Assembly (NCBI GenBank): GCA_024449915.1
Contig: JAMZAV010000641.1
Location: 236,078 to 300,077 of the forward strand
Source of the DNA: Sweltsa coloradensis
Lineage: Eukaryota > Arthropoda > Insecta > Plecoptera > Chloroperlidae
DNA: 64,000 nucleotides
Reading direction: 5' to 3'
In this document: positions 1 to 14,300 of the stretch, piece by piece
Position numbering within the stretch: position 1 is the first letter of the stretch
Layout of the letters: each line of letters starts with the position of its first letter
Notes under the pieces: model-generated
The model's input: only the letters and a program-made list of their open reading frames with translations
The model's database searches: none
What the model was told of the DNA's origin: nothing
Position numbers and translations under genes: made by a program

Positions 1-2181
1 ATGACCTTTCTCACAATACGTCTCTTTATTCCAGAAGTCCTCAATATTATTGTCTTGCTAATTATAAAAAAAATCCCAACTCATATTAAAACCTCATCAT
101 CCCCAAGATCTTTAAAAATCAAGCTAAAATATTTCATCTGATCAAAATCATATAACTTCATTAATGAATTCTTCGATGACTAATAATTATAACTTCATTT
201 TTTTACTAACAGAATTATTTTGTTGATTAGCAAGCTTGTTTTTCTATTATTAAAATGTTTTCCATTAATTTCAATATTCCGCGATGTTTGTTTACCATTA
301 TTTATTTTAAATTATGAATGTTATGTATCATTGCCTTTATTTGACACAAGTATGAATGATTAAAGATGTATTCATATTCCGCTGACTGAGTTTTCCATTT
401 TGTCCAAGTACAAAAGCAAAATATAATTTTAATCTATTCATACATTTTATAATAATGAACTCTACTATTTTTCAATTTTGTAAGCTTTGTATCTTCTCGT
501 ACATAATATTTTACTGAAGTATTCCTATATTCTAAATCTCTAATCCGGATCTTTTCCTCGAATCTTTCACTAATTCCTCATTTCATTCCGTTTTCAAAAA
601 ACGAAGAAATGATCATCTTCTTTGGACTATTCATCAAGATAATTGTCAAAGAATTCCCTCTTTTTTTCTGAAAAGATTTATAAAGATTCGTTATTACATT
701 TCGCTTTGTCCGAAGACTTAACGAAGTCTGAAATCAACCCTAAAATATGATTAAAAAACAATGAAGAAATTCATTCTAGGTAGAGGATTCTACTTGAATA
801 TATTATGCGTTCCTCAATTCGCGATGTACTTTACAATAGAGACTCTAGAATTAATATTGAAGATTTAAATTAAGATTTGTGGAAATTTTCTTTGAGAAAT
901 TGTGTTTCAATTTAATTTTCATCTCTTTCAAATTGTTGTGTTCTTTTGTAGTATTAATGATGGTGTTTTTTTAATTTTAAAATGAAAAATGATAGACGAG
1001 TGAGAGTAGCTAATATTAAACCTGGATTGTGGGTGCAATATTCAAAACGAATTGACGGAACCGAAGAAATAAATTTATTTTACGAAATTATCTAAAGTTA
1101 TACATATTAGACTTAACAGCCTTCATTTAACATTGATGGCTCATGCGTAGAGCATGGAACTTTGATTTGGCATGTAACGGATTCGAATCCTTTCACCGGT
1201 TAAGCTGTATGAAAGTTTTTTATGGGGGTTTCTTCAGTCATTAAGGCGAATTTGAGGATTGAGTCCTCTTAACAGCCCTCAGACATATCATTAACAATTA
1301 TTCTCAACCATAAAAATTACGTATAACTTAAAGTCACCTGAGGTAGGTCAAAGGTAGGTAGGATAAATTGCAGTGTACCCTACAGCGTGCATCCTTATGG
1401 AAATGTATTTTAAGTATAATTTATTTTATTGTCAGGTTACATCTTAGTTTTGGAGTTCCCCTAAGATTGTAATAAAAATATGTAACAATACAGAGTAAAT
1501 ATCAACATAAAATGTAATGCTTAAAATATATATTAATCACATCTTTCTTTAATCTGCATGCACACCCTTTTTCGTTTTTATTATCAACGTAGTCAAGTAT
1601 CAACAATATGAAACTTTTATTGATATTGTATTAAATAATATTTTGAAGCGCGATAACTTTTTTCAGATAATTTTTTATTTTTTTATTTATTTTTTTGTAT
1701 TTTTTGCAATGGTGTCTTTGTGACCAATCTACCATTTTTTAGCATTAGCATCAAATTAAGTGAATTTGTGTTTTTTAAACCGTTAATATATTCCTTTGTT
1801 TATCGAGAATTCGTAATAACCATTAAAACATTTGTAAATATTGTAAAAACTAACTCTATTTCCAATACACTCGGGATTCAACAAAATACATACCTTTAAA
1901 ATCGTTCATGTGAAAATGAATACACGTTTCTATTCCATTGACTTTTTAACTAACTAGGGATTAAAATTATCATCCAACCAAAAACCAAACGTGACAAAGT
2001 ATAAAATTTTGATAACGTTAACGAACCTTCCCGTAAATTTTCCAATAATCCCGAATAAAATTATATTGAAAACGTTCGAACGCCGAGAGAGTATCATTAA
2101 CCTAATTAACAATCTGCCGCAGTCGAGTATTGTTTGCGTTTATACATGGTGTATTGACGTCTACTTATCTTCTGATTCTAG
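1..2181. other. Intronic sequence upstream of the first visible sif exon
   Basis: AT-rich DNA with no coding pattern. It holds a tRNA-derived SINE near 1134-1400 and ends in an acceptor (ttctgattctag) directly before exon 1. A 74-codon open frame at 1991-2215 merely overlaps the exon in its frame and has no support upstream of the splice site. Confidence 0.7.
1134..1400 (+). mobile_element. tRNA-derived SINE, family B
   Basis: A tRNA-like head (GGCTCATGCGTAGAGCATGG for the A-box side, GGATTCGAATCC for the B box) is followed by a body containing TTCTTCAGTCATTAAG and GATTGAGTCCTCTTAACAGC, then a tail with GTCACCTGAGG and GCATCC. The same order of motifs recurs near 36590, 48955 and 62115 (+) and at 5221-5395 (-), which defines a dispersed family. 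Ends are approximate because no clear target duplication was seen. Confidence 0.75.
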
Positions 2182-2325
2182 GCTCCGTGCCAAGTGGAGC
2201 TGGAGAATTGGGTAAACAGCATCCACTCTGCTTGTGCGGCTGCGTTCGCTAGACACCGCGGCAAGACCGGCACCCTGCATCTACTGCAGGAGGAGATCTT
2301 CCGGCTAGAGAAGGCCATTGAGTCG
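2182..2325 (+). CDS. sif: sif exon 1: end of PH1 domain and start of coiled coil
   Basis: 48 codons, phase 0 at both ends, bounded by ttctgattctag and GTGAGT. The peptide begins [20 protein letters not shown], the C-terminal PH helix with its conserved Trp, and ends [15 protein letters not shown], the start of the coiled-coil extension. In TIAM proteins this PH-CC-Ex module binds membrane lipids and partner scaffolds. The donor is the first base of a 57-bp tandem duplication. Confidence 0.93.
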
Positions 2326-5300
2326 GTGAGTGGGGATGACTTTGTACTTGTAGTAGAACTTTAAGTTGTAGTGTTTGATCTGTTGAGTGGGGCTGACTTT
2401 GTACTTGTAGTAGAACTTTAAGTTGTAGTGTTTGATCTGTTATAGTTGTAGTAGAAGTTATAGTTATATTTTCAGTTATAATTATAGTTGTTGTTGTAGT
2501 CCTGGGGATCTATTTACTAAAAGTGACAGCGACAGTGACAGCGACAATAGTCGACCGAAACAACAACTTTAGTGAGAAGGACAAGTGAGATGCCACCTCG
2601 AATGTTCATCGTACCAAATTAAATAGTAATGACTTACATTTGCTGTATGTAGTTGTTTATTACGTTAAGGAAACATTGGCAGACGGCATTAAATATGTTC
2701 AACGTGTAATTGTTGCCAATACATAGCAAACTTGTGTAGCTGCAGTCAGATGCGTGACTATTATCACTGAGTAAATAGATCCCAGGTTGTTACTTAGTTG
2801 TAGTTATCGTTGAAGTCTGAGTTCAAGTGTTGTAGTTGCTCTTGTTGTTGAAGTTTTACTTTAAGTTGTAGTGTTTTTTTATGTTTATTCACTTGAAGAT
2901 ATCGTTGGTGTTGCAGCTGGAGTTATAGTTGTGAATTTTACTGTCTCTTAGTTAAATAGGTAGTTGTGTTAGCAGATGTATTTATAGTTGCAGTTGCAGT
3001 TTTGATAAACAAAGTTATAGTTGTTGATATTGTAGTTGTGGTTAAAGTTATGGTTGAGGTTGCAGCTATATGCAACTGTGGTCGTCAAGTTCAAAGTTCG
3101 TATGACTGGTTAGTTTTATAAGACTAATTTTAGGGTATTTGAGTACAGTTACTGGCGATGATTGTAATTTATCTTATCATCCAGCGCCCGGCAGAAAACA
3201 ACGAAATACAGAAATAATATACGATCCTTGAAATGGTAAATATTCCAAATATATAAGCTTGTATTACTAAAATGTAGTCTGTTTTACGCATCAAATGACT
3301 TGGCCCATCCAACAAATACGTAGTTTTTATTTCGGTGTTTATATTTATTTTATAGTAAATAATATACATTACAATTAATAATATAATATATCTCAATAAT
3401 ATAAGCTTATTTCACTCTAAGACTTTTTTATGCAATCAAAATATTAACAAGTCTCAAACTAACTCGCGAAACCCGGCACCTCCATCAAAAACGTAGTTTT
3501 TTCATGCTCTTTATTTGTATTCCTTTCTTTATAATATATATTTTAACTATCTCGGTAGATATATCACTGACGTTTTTCTTTAACTCGGGTTTATTTATGC
3601 ATTCAAAATGTTAACACATAAAACGAACTAAATCGCTAAACCCGGCACCTCCACCAAAAACGTAACTTTTATTTTCGTTACTTTCAATTTATTCCATCAA
3701 CTTTTAAATCGAAAGTCAGGGGTTTAAAACCCTGGGTGGGGGTTATTTGTTGTTATAATTACTAGAAAAAAGTCACAACTTTGTTATTACTTGAGTCTTC
3801 TGGTGAGGGGGCATGATATTCGGTCGTTTTAATTGGGAAGAAGCTATTCTCTTTCTGTGTTGAGAAAACGCCAGAGGGGGTAGCGCTTTGTGCGAATGAG
3901 ATTTGATTTTAATGAAAGATTCTGATTTTCAAAGGTGCTGGAGTGGGGAACCATCAAATTGATGAGTTCGCTTAAGAGAGAAGCCCAAGAATTAAACGTA
4001 GATTTTGTGTAAAACTGATTTTAAAACAGCGAATTATTACGTTTCATGACTTACTTTTAAATGTGTTTTATGTTGTCTTAGTTTATAAAAATACATCATG
4101 CCAAAAACCTGTAAAGATTGCGTTAATTGTTTCATAGTTATAATTACAAATTATGAGAGTATTACAATGTAATACTTACAAAGAAGATTATGTATGGGAA
4201 TGATTTCAATTTAAGATTAGGGTAAGACCGATTTTGTTAACTTTCGACTCCTACATTATGCGGATTTTCTTCTTAATGTATCGATGTTTATATTCTCAAT
4301 GTTCTCACCTCCTGAGAACCGAATCATTATACAAGAATAAAACACATATTCAGAAAACAACCGTCTTTTCCCCAAAATTATAGCTCGAATAAAAAAGTTA
4401 ATTATTTTGTAAAATGTTAGGTTCTTTTACAAAAGCTTTATCTGAGCCGTTTATTGCGAATGCAGTAGTTTGGTTTCTCTAGATTATGCTGGTCATGGTT
4501 TTAGTGGTAATACAGATAAGCAAAATGGCACAGATTTAAAGCAGTGGTGCACATACATACTACGCGTTATGAGGGTAGGGTACACGGAGAAATTTAAAAG
4601 TTTAAACGCTTTGCAGTAAAGTTTCATGTTTTGTAGCGCAAGTGCAGTAAGAACAGGTAATGAGGGTTAGAATTCGTTGCTGAGTCGTCGCGACGGAGAG
4701 TGGCAGTAGGGGGAAATTGAAAGTGTGGGGGAGGGGGAAAAGGGTTTTGCTCGACCAGGGGTCGTGGAAGAGGGAGGGGGAGGGAGGGGGATTAAATATA
4801 CGATTATGTTGGTCAGAAGTCTTGGCCCTAGCTAGTAGTAGTTTGTATTTAATTCTATGTGATATGGAAACACATTCTAACCATTTTAGCGTTATTTTGT
4901 TTAGTTAACATAATGCTAACCCAAAAAACGTATTTATTAACATCTAAAATTGTAATTGTAACATTTCTCGTCTGAAACGTCTCGTGCAATGCATACCCCT
5001 CTTCAGGTGTTTAATGAGGTGATTGATTGATTTTTGTTGTCAAACGACTATTTAAATAGCATTATTGCTATTATACACGATGGGTTGTGATAAGAGTGAA
5101 GGACAATTACCACAAACCTATGCCTTATGCGGGATTTGAACCCGCGTCCTCGTAGAGCTATACGCTTCGTATGAGCCACTGCGGACGGTCTAGGTATTTT
5201 GGAGTTAGGACATTTGTGAAGGTATGTCCGAGGGCTGTTTAAGAATACTCAATCCATTTTATTCGCATTAACGACTGAGGAAAACGTCGGAAAAACCCTC

Positions 5301-8300
5301 AGTCAAGATTTCCTATCTCGACGGGATTAGAACCCGGTACCTTCAGAATAAGTCTCAAGCTTTTTACTTGAGCCAATTTTAACTACACATTTGAGCTCAG
5401 AGAAACATAATTTTCATGTAACAACTTACATCACAATCATGTTTCATTGTTAGAAATAGTATAAATAGTGAAAAAATCTCCATTTCGATGATGATTAATT
5501 GTGTATGTAAAATGAATAGCATTACTCATAAGTGACCTGATTCATACTGAAATAAATTAACAAAAATCAAAATATTATAACTTAAAAATGATTTTTAGAG
5601 TGCAAGCGCCAACACATATAAAAATATATATTGTTAATATATTTTAATATATTCCGAGTTTCGTTGAACCATCTTTTTGCACCGAGCAATTTCTAAACAT
5701 TTCTGAGATTTCTCAACCTTGTGGAAACGTGTTGAAGTGACCTAGTTACATTCTCGCCACCTGGCATACGGAATAAATCTTCACGAATGGATTCACACGA
5801 ATAATGCAAGCTTTTTTACTTCTCGTCTGTGCAAGGGAAAATACGTTGCAGAAAACCCATTTCAATATAATCTTGACAGAACGCGCATGCAGACATCATG
5901 ATTATTTCTCAAAGGGATGAGACGCTGTCGACTTCACGTCAAGTCAACCCTAACATATTTATTATTTTTATTTTTAAGTTATGAATATTTTCACAGCATT
6001 CTATTAGAGTCCACCCACCCACTCAGTCAAAGAACTGATTTTTAGTGAGGTACTCAAATGTAATGTGAACTGAGCCATCCTTGCTCGCACAAACGTCATA
6101 TACAAGCTAGGTAATATGCACCAAGTCCAGATATTGACGGAGGTGTAAGAAATGGGTAGAGAACCCCTTAAAAACGCCATTACTGCAATTATTAAAAGCA
6201 ATTTAAAGTAAATATTTTAAATTCTATTGAGGCTGAAAGTTTGTAGTATTTTATTTCCCTCACAAACAGCACGTGACTTCTAGACCTGGGTCTAATGCAC
6301 GCTAGAGCTTTGTTGACCAATGGGCAAAGCTGTTTAATGTCTTTCGATCAATGAATAAACTATCTTCTTCTAGATTACACAGTTGATACCACTGTTTGGC
6401 ATCACCTTATTGGCCGATTCGTAACAATGGCTAATAGAGACGTAATGGCTCGTTTTTCCCGCCTTTATTGGTGCAACTTTCAGCTAACTTTTATAACTGA
6501 ATATCTTATCTAAATAATAAAAAAATTATTAACGTATTCAGAATGAAGTCCTTAATGTAGTGGAGTGTTAAAAAAGTTAAGGTATATTCCCTACACACAA
6601 TAACTAAGGTGCATAGCAATTTAATAGCAATTTCAGAAGCTTCTCTCCCAATATGCATACCTTTTTTTAACATTTTCTTTTACGTTAACAACCGAACGTT
6701 GCTTCCGATGCACATGTAATTTGGGGTTAAGGGTGTCTCAGTCCCATCGAAAAGAAGAAACACTATAATATACCCGGCACCTCCACCAAAGAAAATCTTT
6801 TTTTTATATATCAACACATTAAAAACAAAGTAAGGTCAATTAAAGTAACGTAGGTATAGGATCATAGCAGAAGGCCGTTCGAACATTCGACGAAAGGAGT
6901 GAAGATAATACTATTAGAGAATAATACAATCAATTTCAAAATACACTCAAGAGATATATAAAAAAGTAAAATACACAGAGAATTGCATTAAAAATAACAA
7001 AGGAAATCTAAAATCAACCTTAATCTATTACACACCAAGTTAATACAAGGTGTCAATTTACAAAAAGCAATAGCTGTCCTTAAAAAAGGTTCATAAGGCC
7101 TACAATGATTGATTATTTATTATATTTTTGCTTTTGTTTAATTTATTTATTTTTTAAACACCTACTTGTACGTACATTTTGTTGTTGTAAGCAAAATCAT
7201 GAGTTTATGCTTAATATATAAAAAAATAACGCGCTTAGCATAAATTCAATATAAATTTCGCCCCGATTCACCGCTATTAGACCAACGAAACGTAACCATT
7301 TCTTATCACCACAAATACCAGAGCCACGGTTTGATTGTAAACAGAAGGCCATTTGCTACATACTAAAATAATGTCAACAATTAATTTAAACACAAATTCA
7401 CCGCTTTTGGGCGTAACAAAAACAAATACTATTGCAATTATTTTCACCCCACATTCTTGTCTCTAGTTATGAGATAGGCATAATATAAATGTACTTTCAC
7501 AAAGAGTCGCCAGAACTGTACATAAAGGATAAAATACACTGTCACAAAACACACAGACAAAAAAACAGTGGCAATACGGTATAAGATAGTGTGAAAGAAA
7601 TAATACTGGAGCTGTGCTGGGATTTGGCATTGAATAGAAGAAGGGGAAGCAGCAAAGCAATGTGTTTAGAACGTTTGGCGCAATGCCATGCTGGGTGTGT
7701 GTGGGGGGTGGTAGGGGGGTAGGGGAGGGGGTTATTAAGCTTGTGCGGGCAGAGAAGTCTGAGCTAGGAAGGGAACCAGGGACAAAGATTGAAGGGACGA
7801 GTTGGACGCTTGTAAACAGAAGAGAACAGCCGAGGAAGGAAATAGATTGCCAGACATTAGTGGTTCGCGAAATATTTATTGATTCAGAAGGGAGGGATGC
7901 TGATGAAGTTTTGTGCAAAATAATGCCTGCATGCCCTTTACAATTATATCATAGATTAATTGTCTAAAAATCTTTAGAAATAATATTTAGTCTACCCAAT
8001 CAGTCACATCTTAATTTTAGCGGGGGAATTGAATTTAAACTGGACTTTGCCTACCCTATAAGCGCCAACGACATCGACAAACGAACAATGACCGTCCAGA
8101 CACCAATAATTTAAATATAAAACACCAATCTAAATAGTTGGACACGATTCCACTCACGAGTACGCATAGAAATAACAAAAGTCTAAAACGTACTAGAACA
8201 AATACGCGTGATAAAAAAATATACAGCCTCACAAAATATTGATATGCCCCAATTTTCCGTGATGTTTTATTTGATACAATGTTTTTAATACCGGTATTCT

Positions 8301-11300
8301 AGTGGTAAAAACAAAAAGATTACACTTTTCAAATGGAAAATTGAGTCAAATCCCTGTATTATCGTTGGATTTTGTAGTTTTGAATGTTGTGCCGTATAAA
8401 CTTGAGTTTTATGAATGATTGTGTGTTTGTGCTAGAATTACTTATAACGAGTGGCATCTCTCTTGTTCCCCAGGATCACAAGTTAAAGCACATGGCTGAC
8501 TTGCAACAGAGCGTAGTCTCTGATCCCGACACCAAACTACAGATCAACAACCAGATCGTACAGTGGGAGGAGAATCTTGAACGACTACACTGCGAACAGT
8601 TCCGGCTACGCTGCTACATGGCGAGCCTACAGATAGGGGAGCTGCCCAACCCTAAGGTAGGACAAGAATATGATGTATTATTCAACACTTGGTAACTTGA
8701 TGCGTGCGATTCACTAGACCCACTGCCTCCTAGAATCTACTTGTGTTTCAGAAACTAAGAAGGCAGTGAGTAGGGCGCTTCGCGGACGCGTGTTGTATTC
8801 GCGTTGATGTAGGAGCGTATCTGTCTTATCTCCTGCACTCATACAATTACTTTAATTTATCCAACCATTAACATAATATCTATAATTTTATTTGAACGCA
8901 TGCACAATTGAAAAAAATCAAAGGTTTACTGTTTTTAAAAAAAATATTTAAAATCATTTTGTAGCTTGCTCAATTTAATTTTTGAATTATGTTTACTTTC
9001 TCGTAGAACATTAATTCGATTCGTGTGAATTTGTGTCATTTAATTACTACAGAAACATAAAACCGATAAATGTTATCTCAATTTTTGTCGGGGATTCCAA
9101 TCATTCAAGGTTATTTTCAATTAATACTAATTCATATCTCATTTGATGTCGAAACACTCCAGTAGGTGTAAATGTATTATTACTACAATGCAGAAATAAA
9201 AAGTCGCCACCGTGAATCCTGTTCTTATAGCTATTATTTATTTATATATATTCGATAGGCGCTTTTTTTAATTTCGAATGTATAATAATAATAATTGATA
9301 TTATTTAAAGAAGCGCCTGTGTTATACCTGTATTGTGCCTCGTGACACATTAAATGAATAAATGTGTTGTAAAACAAACAATACAAATAAAACAAATTGA
9401 GAAAGTTGCACAATTTCTCTGATATCTTAAATATTATGCTTTCAAAATATATTACAAAGGGTTTTGAACACTAAGATGCATAGATTTAATAATATTTGGC
9501 CTTTAAACTCAAGCATTAGAATTAAAGCCTCCTCACAATTATAGTTCACAGGATTGACTTAGTTATTGGCGTTCATGCCTCGCTCGTTCAGTGCGGTTCT
9601 TACGCCCTGTTGGTTGCACTGCTTGCTCTCTCGCTAGTTGGTGCAGCACTCAACTGCACTGGTGCACTCGTTAGTGCACAAATATTGATGTGCGATGTTT
9701 GATAGACCATGCTTGTTTAACTAGGCGTTATGATACAGGGATGACCAAATGTGTAATAACAAAGTGGAGCACAACTTTTCTGTCCATACATCCATCTGTT
9801 TGTGTGTATGTCACAATGGTATTTAACATCTATAGTAGGCTAGATCTTTAGTCTCAAATACGTCCGCACAGGCGCGAGCGTAGCAAATTGATGCGTTAAT
9901 CTGCCCTTTCCAAGATGGCGATTTGGCGTTTCAATTTATGCATAACGTTATTTTTTAAATGGAATTAAGTATTTTTCTGGGTTGTTTGGTATGGTTTTAC
10001 CTTGTGCAGCGTAAGAATGCACTAATAAAAACAAACAAAAAATTAGTTTTTGCATAAGGAAATTTATTAATCATTTGATGTTAATTAATAGCTAATATGC
10101 TCACCTGCCTACCATCTTGAAAAATATTTGGGCTACAATCGCTCCCATATACTTTAACATGCAAACTGACCTATTCAAGATGGCTTCAAATTGTCACGCC
10201 AGTGGACTAATGACATGGGGATCTAGCCTATAGATGTTACATATCATTGGCGTGTCACGCCTCATGATAGAAAACAAACAAGATTTCAGATTGACATGCG
10301 TTTTTATCTAGCTATTGGTTCGCAACAAGACTGATACAAGGTGTTTTTGGAGACACTAAGAATCATAGTATTTTTTTAAATAGGTATTTCTGTGTACTCG
10401 ACCATTTTATGAAGAGTATTAAATTTTGAAAAGATTTCATTTGATTGCTTTTTCTTCGGGAATTTTTTAAGGAAATGTCTTTAAATGTCGGTGAAAACTT
10501 TCAATCAGTATTACCGATAACAAGAGTTTCTACTTCAAGAGTACTTCTCTGCATAACTTGCAAATACTTTCGTTTTGTACATTCATTATATACATTCATT
10601 TTGTACATTCACTCTGTAATATATACTCATTACCTGTTTATGTAGCTATACGTTGAACACTGTTATTCTTTGTGTGTGAATTTATTTTAGTTATTTTTTA
10701 TTCTCTATCTATTATATTTTATTCTATGTACTATCCTACTTTAATCTTAGAAATAGACATGACGAAATCCCATATTTGTATCCTTTATGAATCGACGGAT
10801 GAATAAAGAACAAGTATTGAACCCGTGACCTCCCGAAACGGAGTCCCACACACTACACATGAGCAGATTGAATAGGTTTATTTATTTACTTAATTTATTT
10901 ATTTAACGTCTATCCTTTTCAGTTAAAAAACTGATTTACAAACAAGACAACTAAATAAATCTTATTACATTAACGTAGACACAACATAAACTACAAGTTG
11001 TAATTAGTTATATTACAACAACAATGTACTAGTAACACCCAAATTTTGGTAACAAAATTCAAAATAGATATTTGATTAAATTAATTATTTTCCAAATATA
11101 AAAAAAGAGGAAAAAAAACGAAAACAAAAGAAAAAAGAAAACAAGAAGGAAAAGAATAGAGAAAGTTGTGAGTTGTTAGATATAGAAGTTAGGAGACTTT
11201 GTCACGGTATGAAAGTCTGAGGCGAACTATTCTCTGGAGGTAATTTCATAATATGTTGTGATAAAGTCTTGTTGAGTGGTGTTTGTGATGTGTTAATTAA

Positions 11301-14300
11301 TCAACACAGGCCTATACGTAATGCTTGGTTGTGTGTTAGGTGTGGTTTATTAATAAGCAACTACGCATATTCTGCGTTTAAATTTACACGCTACGCATGA
11401 CGGTGATGAATTTTCTATGAGCAAATGTGTATGCATATGATTACAACGTTGACGTTGTATTTAGTGGAGAGTGTTGGTGAATTAACATGAGTGCGTGGCT
11501 ATGTACATTGGGAGACAAAAGTAGATCCGGAGTAAAGCGAATTTGGATCGTTGCGCTTGTGGTTATGAGCTCTTTTTGGAGTGCAATATGTCCAGTGTTT
11601 GATTTCCGCTTCCGTAGTCGAAAAGTTTTTAACTTCTAAAAATGGACTTTAATATTTCAATATTAGGATTGGCAAGCAAAATGAAGACGGATCTTTTTTA
11701 AATAAACATTTTTTTTAAAGTAATTGTACACATTAATTAACCCTGAGTTGTAATGTACGCTAGTTAATTATTTAATTTATAATTTTAATAATAACCATAA
11801 GGTGTCAAGTACGTTAATGAGACTTACCTTCCGTTTGCCCAGATTTAATTATTTTCTCCCAGAAAAATGAGACATCCCAAGATAAAAATTTTAACTCGGT
11901 TTAACTCATAAAGAAAAAAATTTTAATTGAAACTATGACAAATTAAAAAGAAGAATAGAAAAGCTGACAAAGAAAAAGATGATTATTTTAATCATAGTAA
12001 GATTATAGATACATAGTTAAGTTGTTAAAATGTTACAATAGACGAAATACTTAATACTTTTCAGTGACATGTATTGCTGAACTAGTAATATGAATGGCGA
12101 ATAAAACGGAGATTTAAAACAATAAAAGGTTCTAGGAATTCTTTAACAGGATACCGACAGAGAAAACTCATGCTAAACTAAGAAAAACGCCCATTTCGTT
12201 GCTAGATGGGGTAAAGTGCCGTGTTTCACTGCATTGAGCTTGATTGATGTATGAAGTTTATAATATGATATTTAGTTTCACATTATTGATAATTCTCAAT
12301 GAAACATAAAGTCATACTTTATTTATGAAATGGCATTATATAGAACATGTTTCGAAATGCATAACCATTGATATTAAACCCCTATAGTAGGCTAGATTAG
12401 CAGTCTCCTATACCTCCGCACAGGCGCGAGCGTAGCAAATTGAAGACTCAACCGGCCCATTTCAAGATGGCGATTTGGTGTTTTAATTTATGCTTTTTTA
12501 ATGCAATAAAGTATTTTACTGGATTGTTTGATATGGTTTTAGCTTGTGCAGCATGGTATTAAACAAAAGAAACAATACGAAGTGATTGCATAAGGGAATT
12601 TAGTAATCATTTGGTGTTAAAGGCTAGTATGCTTACCTGTCAACCTGGCGGCAATCTTGAGAACTATTTGGCCACAATCGCTCCCATTTGATTAACATGT
12701 AAACTGTCATTTTAAGATGGCTTCTAATTGTACCGGAAGTGGACACCGACTGCTGGTCTAGCCAATTATATAGGATGTCTATGTGCATAACACAGCACGT
12801 ACGAAGTACGGTAAGATAGAAAGCTTTACTTAATTTTCTAGCCGAACTTTAAGGAACTTAGACCGTGGAGAATCGGTGCACCTTGGTCACTGACCTGCAT
12901 TCACCGCCTGACATTCAAAACATTGCTCGATAAAAAGATTTCTTCAAGAACAAAAGACATTTGCGTTCAATTAAATGCTGCACATTTCGGCCTATTTACA
13001 ATTTATTATTTCTTGTACGTTTCAATCGTAATGGATTTTTCTGAAAACTTAACAGCACCCATAACTTTTTCCCCGGATGTTTGTTTAAAAATTCAGCGCA
13101 ATCGCTTTGCCCATTTTAATCGCACAGTCACACAGACACCGATCCGTTTGAGTTTAGTCGCTTCGCTCCCTCGTCTTATAATATATTTTGAGTAGGTTAC
13201 CTGTCCATGTACAACTTATCACTAAGGTGAATAACTATAGTTATAGAGTGTGAGGATGGTTGGAGGGAGTGCCCAATGATATTTATTGAGCTCAATTCTA
13301 GCGTTCGAAATTTGATTAATTACAGAAACTTCGAAAAAACCAGCTGTAACAATATCGACCTTCTTACTCCCGAAATAGTCTCGCGTATATCGGTGGAGCT
13401 ACCACTAACTGTTAACTAATAAATTAACGTGGTTTCTATCCAGTGAATCCAATGAACGTGTACTGAAAACAGGTCACAATATTCCGAGTTATTATTTTTG
13501 TAATCAAATGTACATTGCAGTACTTACTACAATCATAATGAAGTCAAATTTACCGTATTCTGTAATAAACAAATGATTAAAATAGAAAAAGTTATATGTC
13601 TTTGGTGGAGGTGCCGGGTAGAGCGAGAAAAGTTTTAGCTCCATAAGAATAGCATTGTTGGTGGAGGCGCCGGGTCCTCACTTTTCTTGATATTATTTCT
13701 ACTTTACATCCAATTTAATTACGGAGGGAGGTAATATTGTTGTGGTATTTTTTTAGCACAAGTGACGGTGAATTTATTAAGTGTGTTTCAAATATGTAGG
13801 TCAGTGTACTCAGTCAGTGTTAGCAACAAATCGTATCTCATACTTGCTCTCACAATTTTTTGTATTGTTCATTAAAACTAGATGAACGCCAAAGTCGTTA
13901 GACGAGAGTGAGCCATGTGTTGAGTACCCGGTAACATTCTCTTTCCTCCCCCTACCTAAGGTCTCTCTAGCCTATCATAGGCTAGAAAATCGTATTATGG
14001 CCTTACAGTTGACGCGCCCTTATACCGACTAAACTCAAAACCCTATTATTTATACCTATGTTTTTATCAAACATGCAAATGTTCCCGGGTACTCAACACA
14101 TGAATCGTTCACTCGTCTAACAAAGATTTCGGCGTTTTCCTAGTCTAGTTGGCTAAGGCGCCCTTATACCCGAAATGTGGAAGACCTATGTTCAAACCCC
14201 CGGTCGGGAAAAGATTTATATAATTTCTGGATTGTATTTTAAAAATTATAAAACATGTTTTGAAATGCATACAATACTATGGAAAACAATGCCAGTACGA

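Larger units (their letters stand above)
3701..8473. other. Remainder of intron 1
   Basis: AT-rich intron. Beyond separately listed items it holds SINE family A relics (6004-6390 and 7975-8175, minus strand), one tRNA-Ala-like 18-mer at 6772-6790, and a G-rich patch at about 4720-4795. The opposing open frames at 7463-7967 overlap each other and show no recognisable domain. Confidence 0.6.

Noticed and set aside
5119..5190. Functional tRNA gene on the minus strand
   Set aside because: A/B-box-like sequence but no convincing acceptor stem or terminator; matches the SINE heads in the window.
7463..7967. Overlapping 151- and 101-codon open frames on opposite strands
   Set aside because: No domain, no splice or promoter context, mutually antisense over a GC-richer patch of intron 1.
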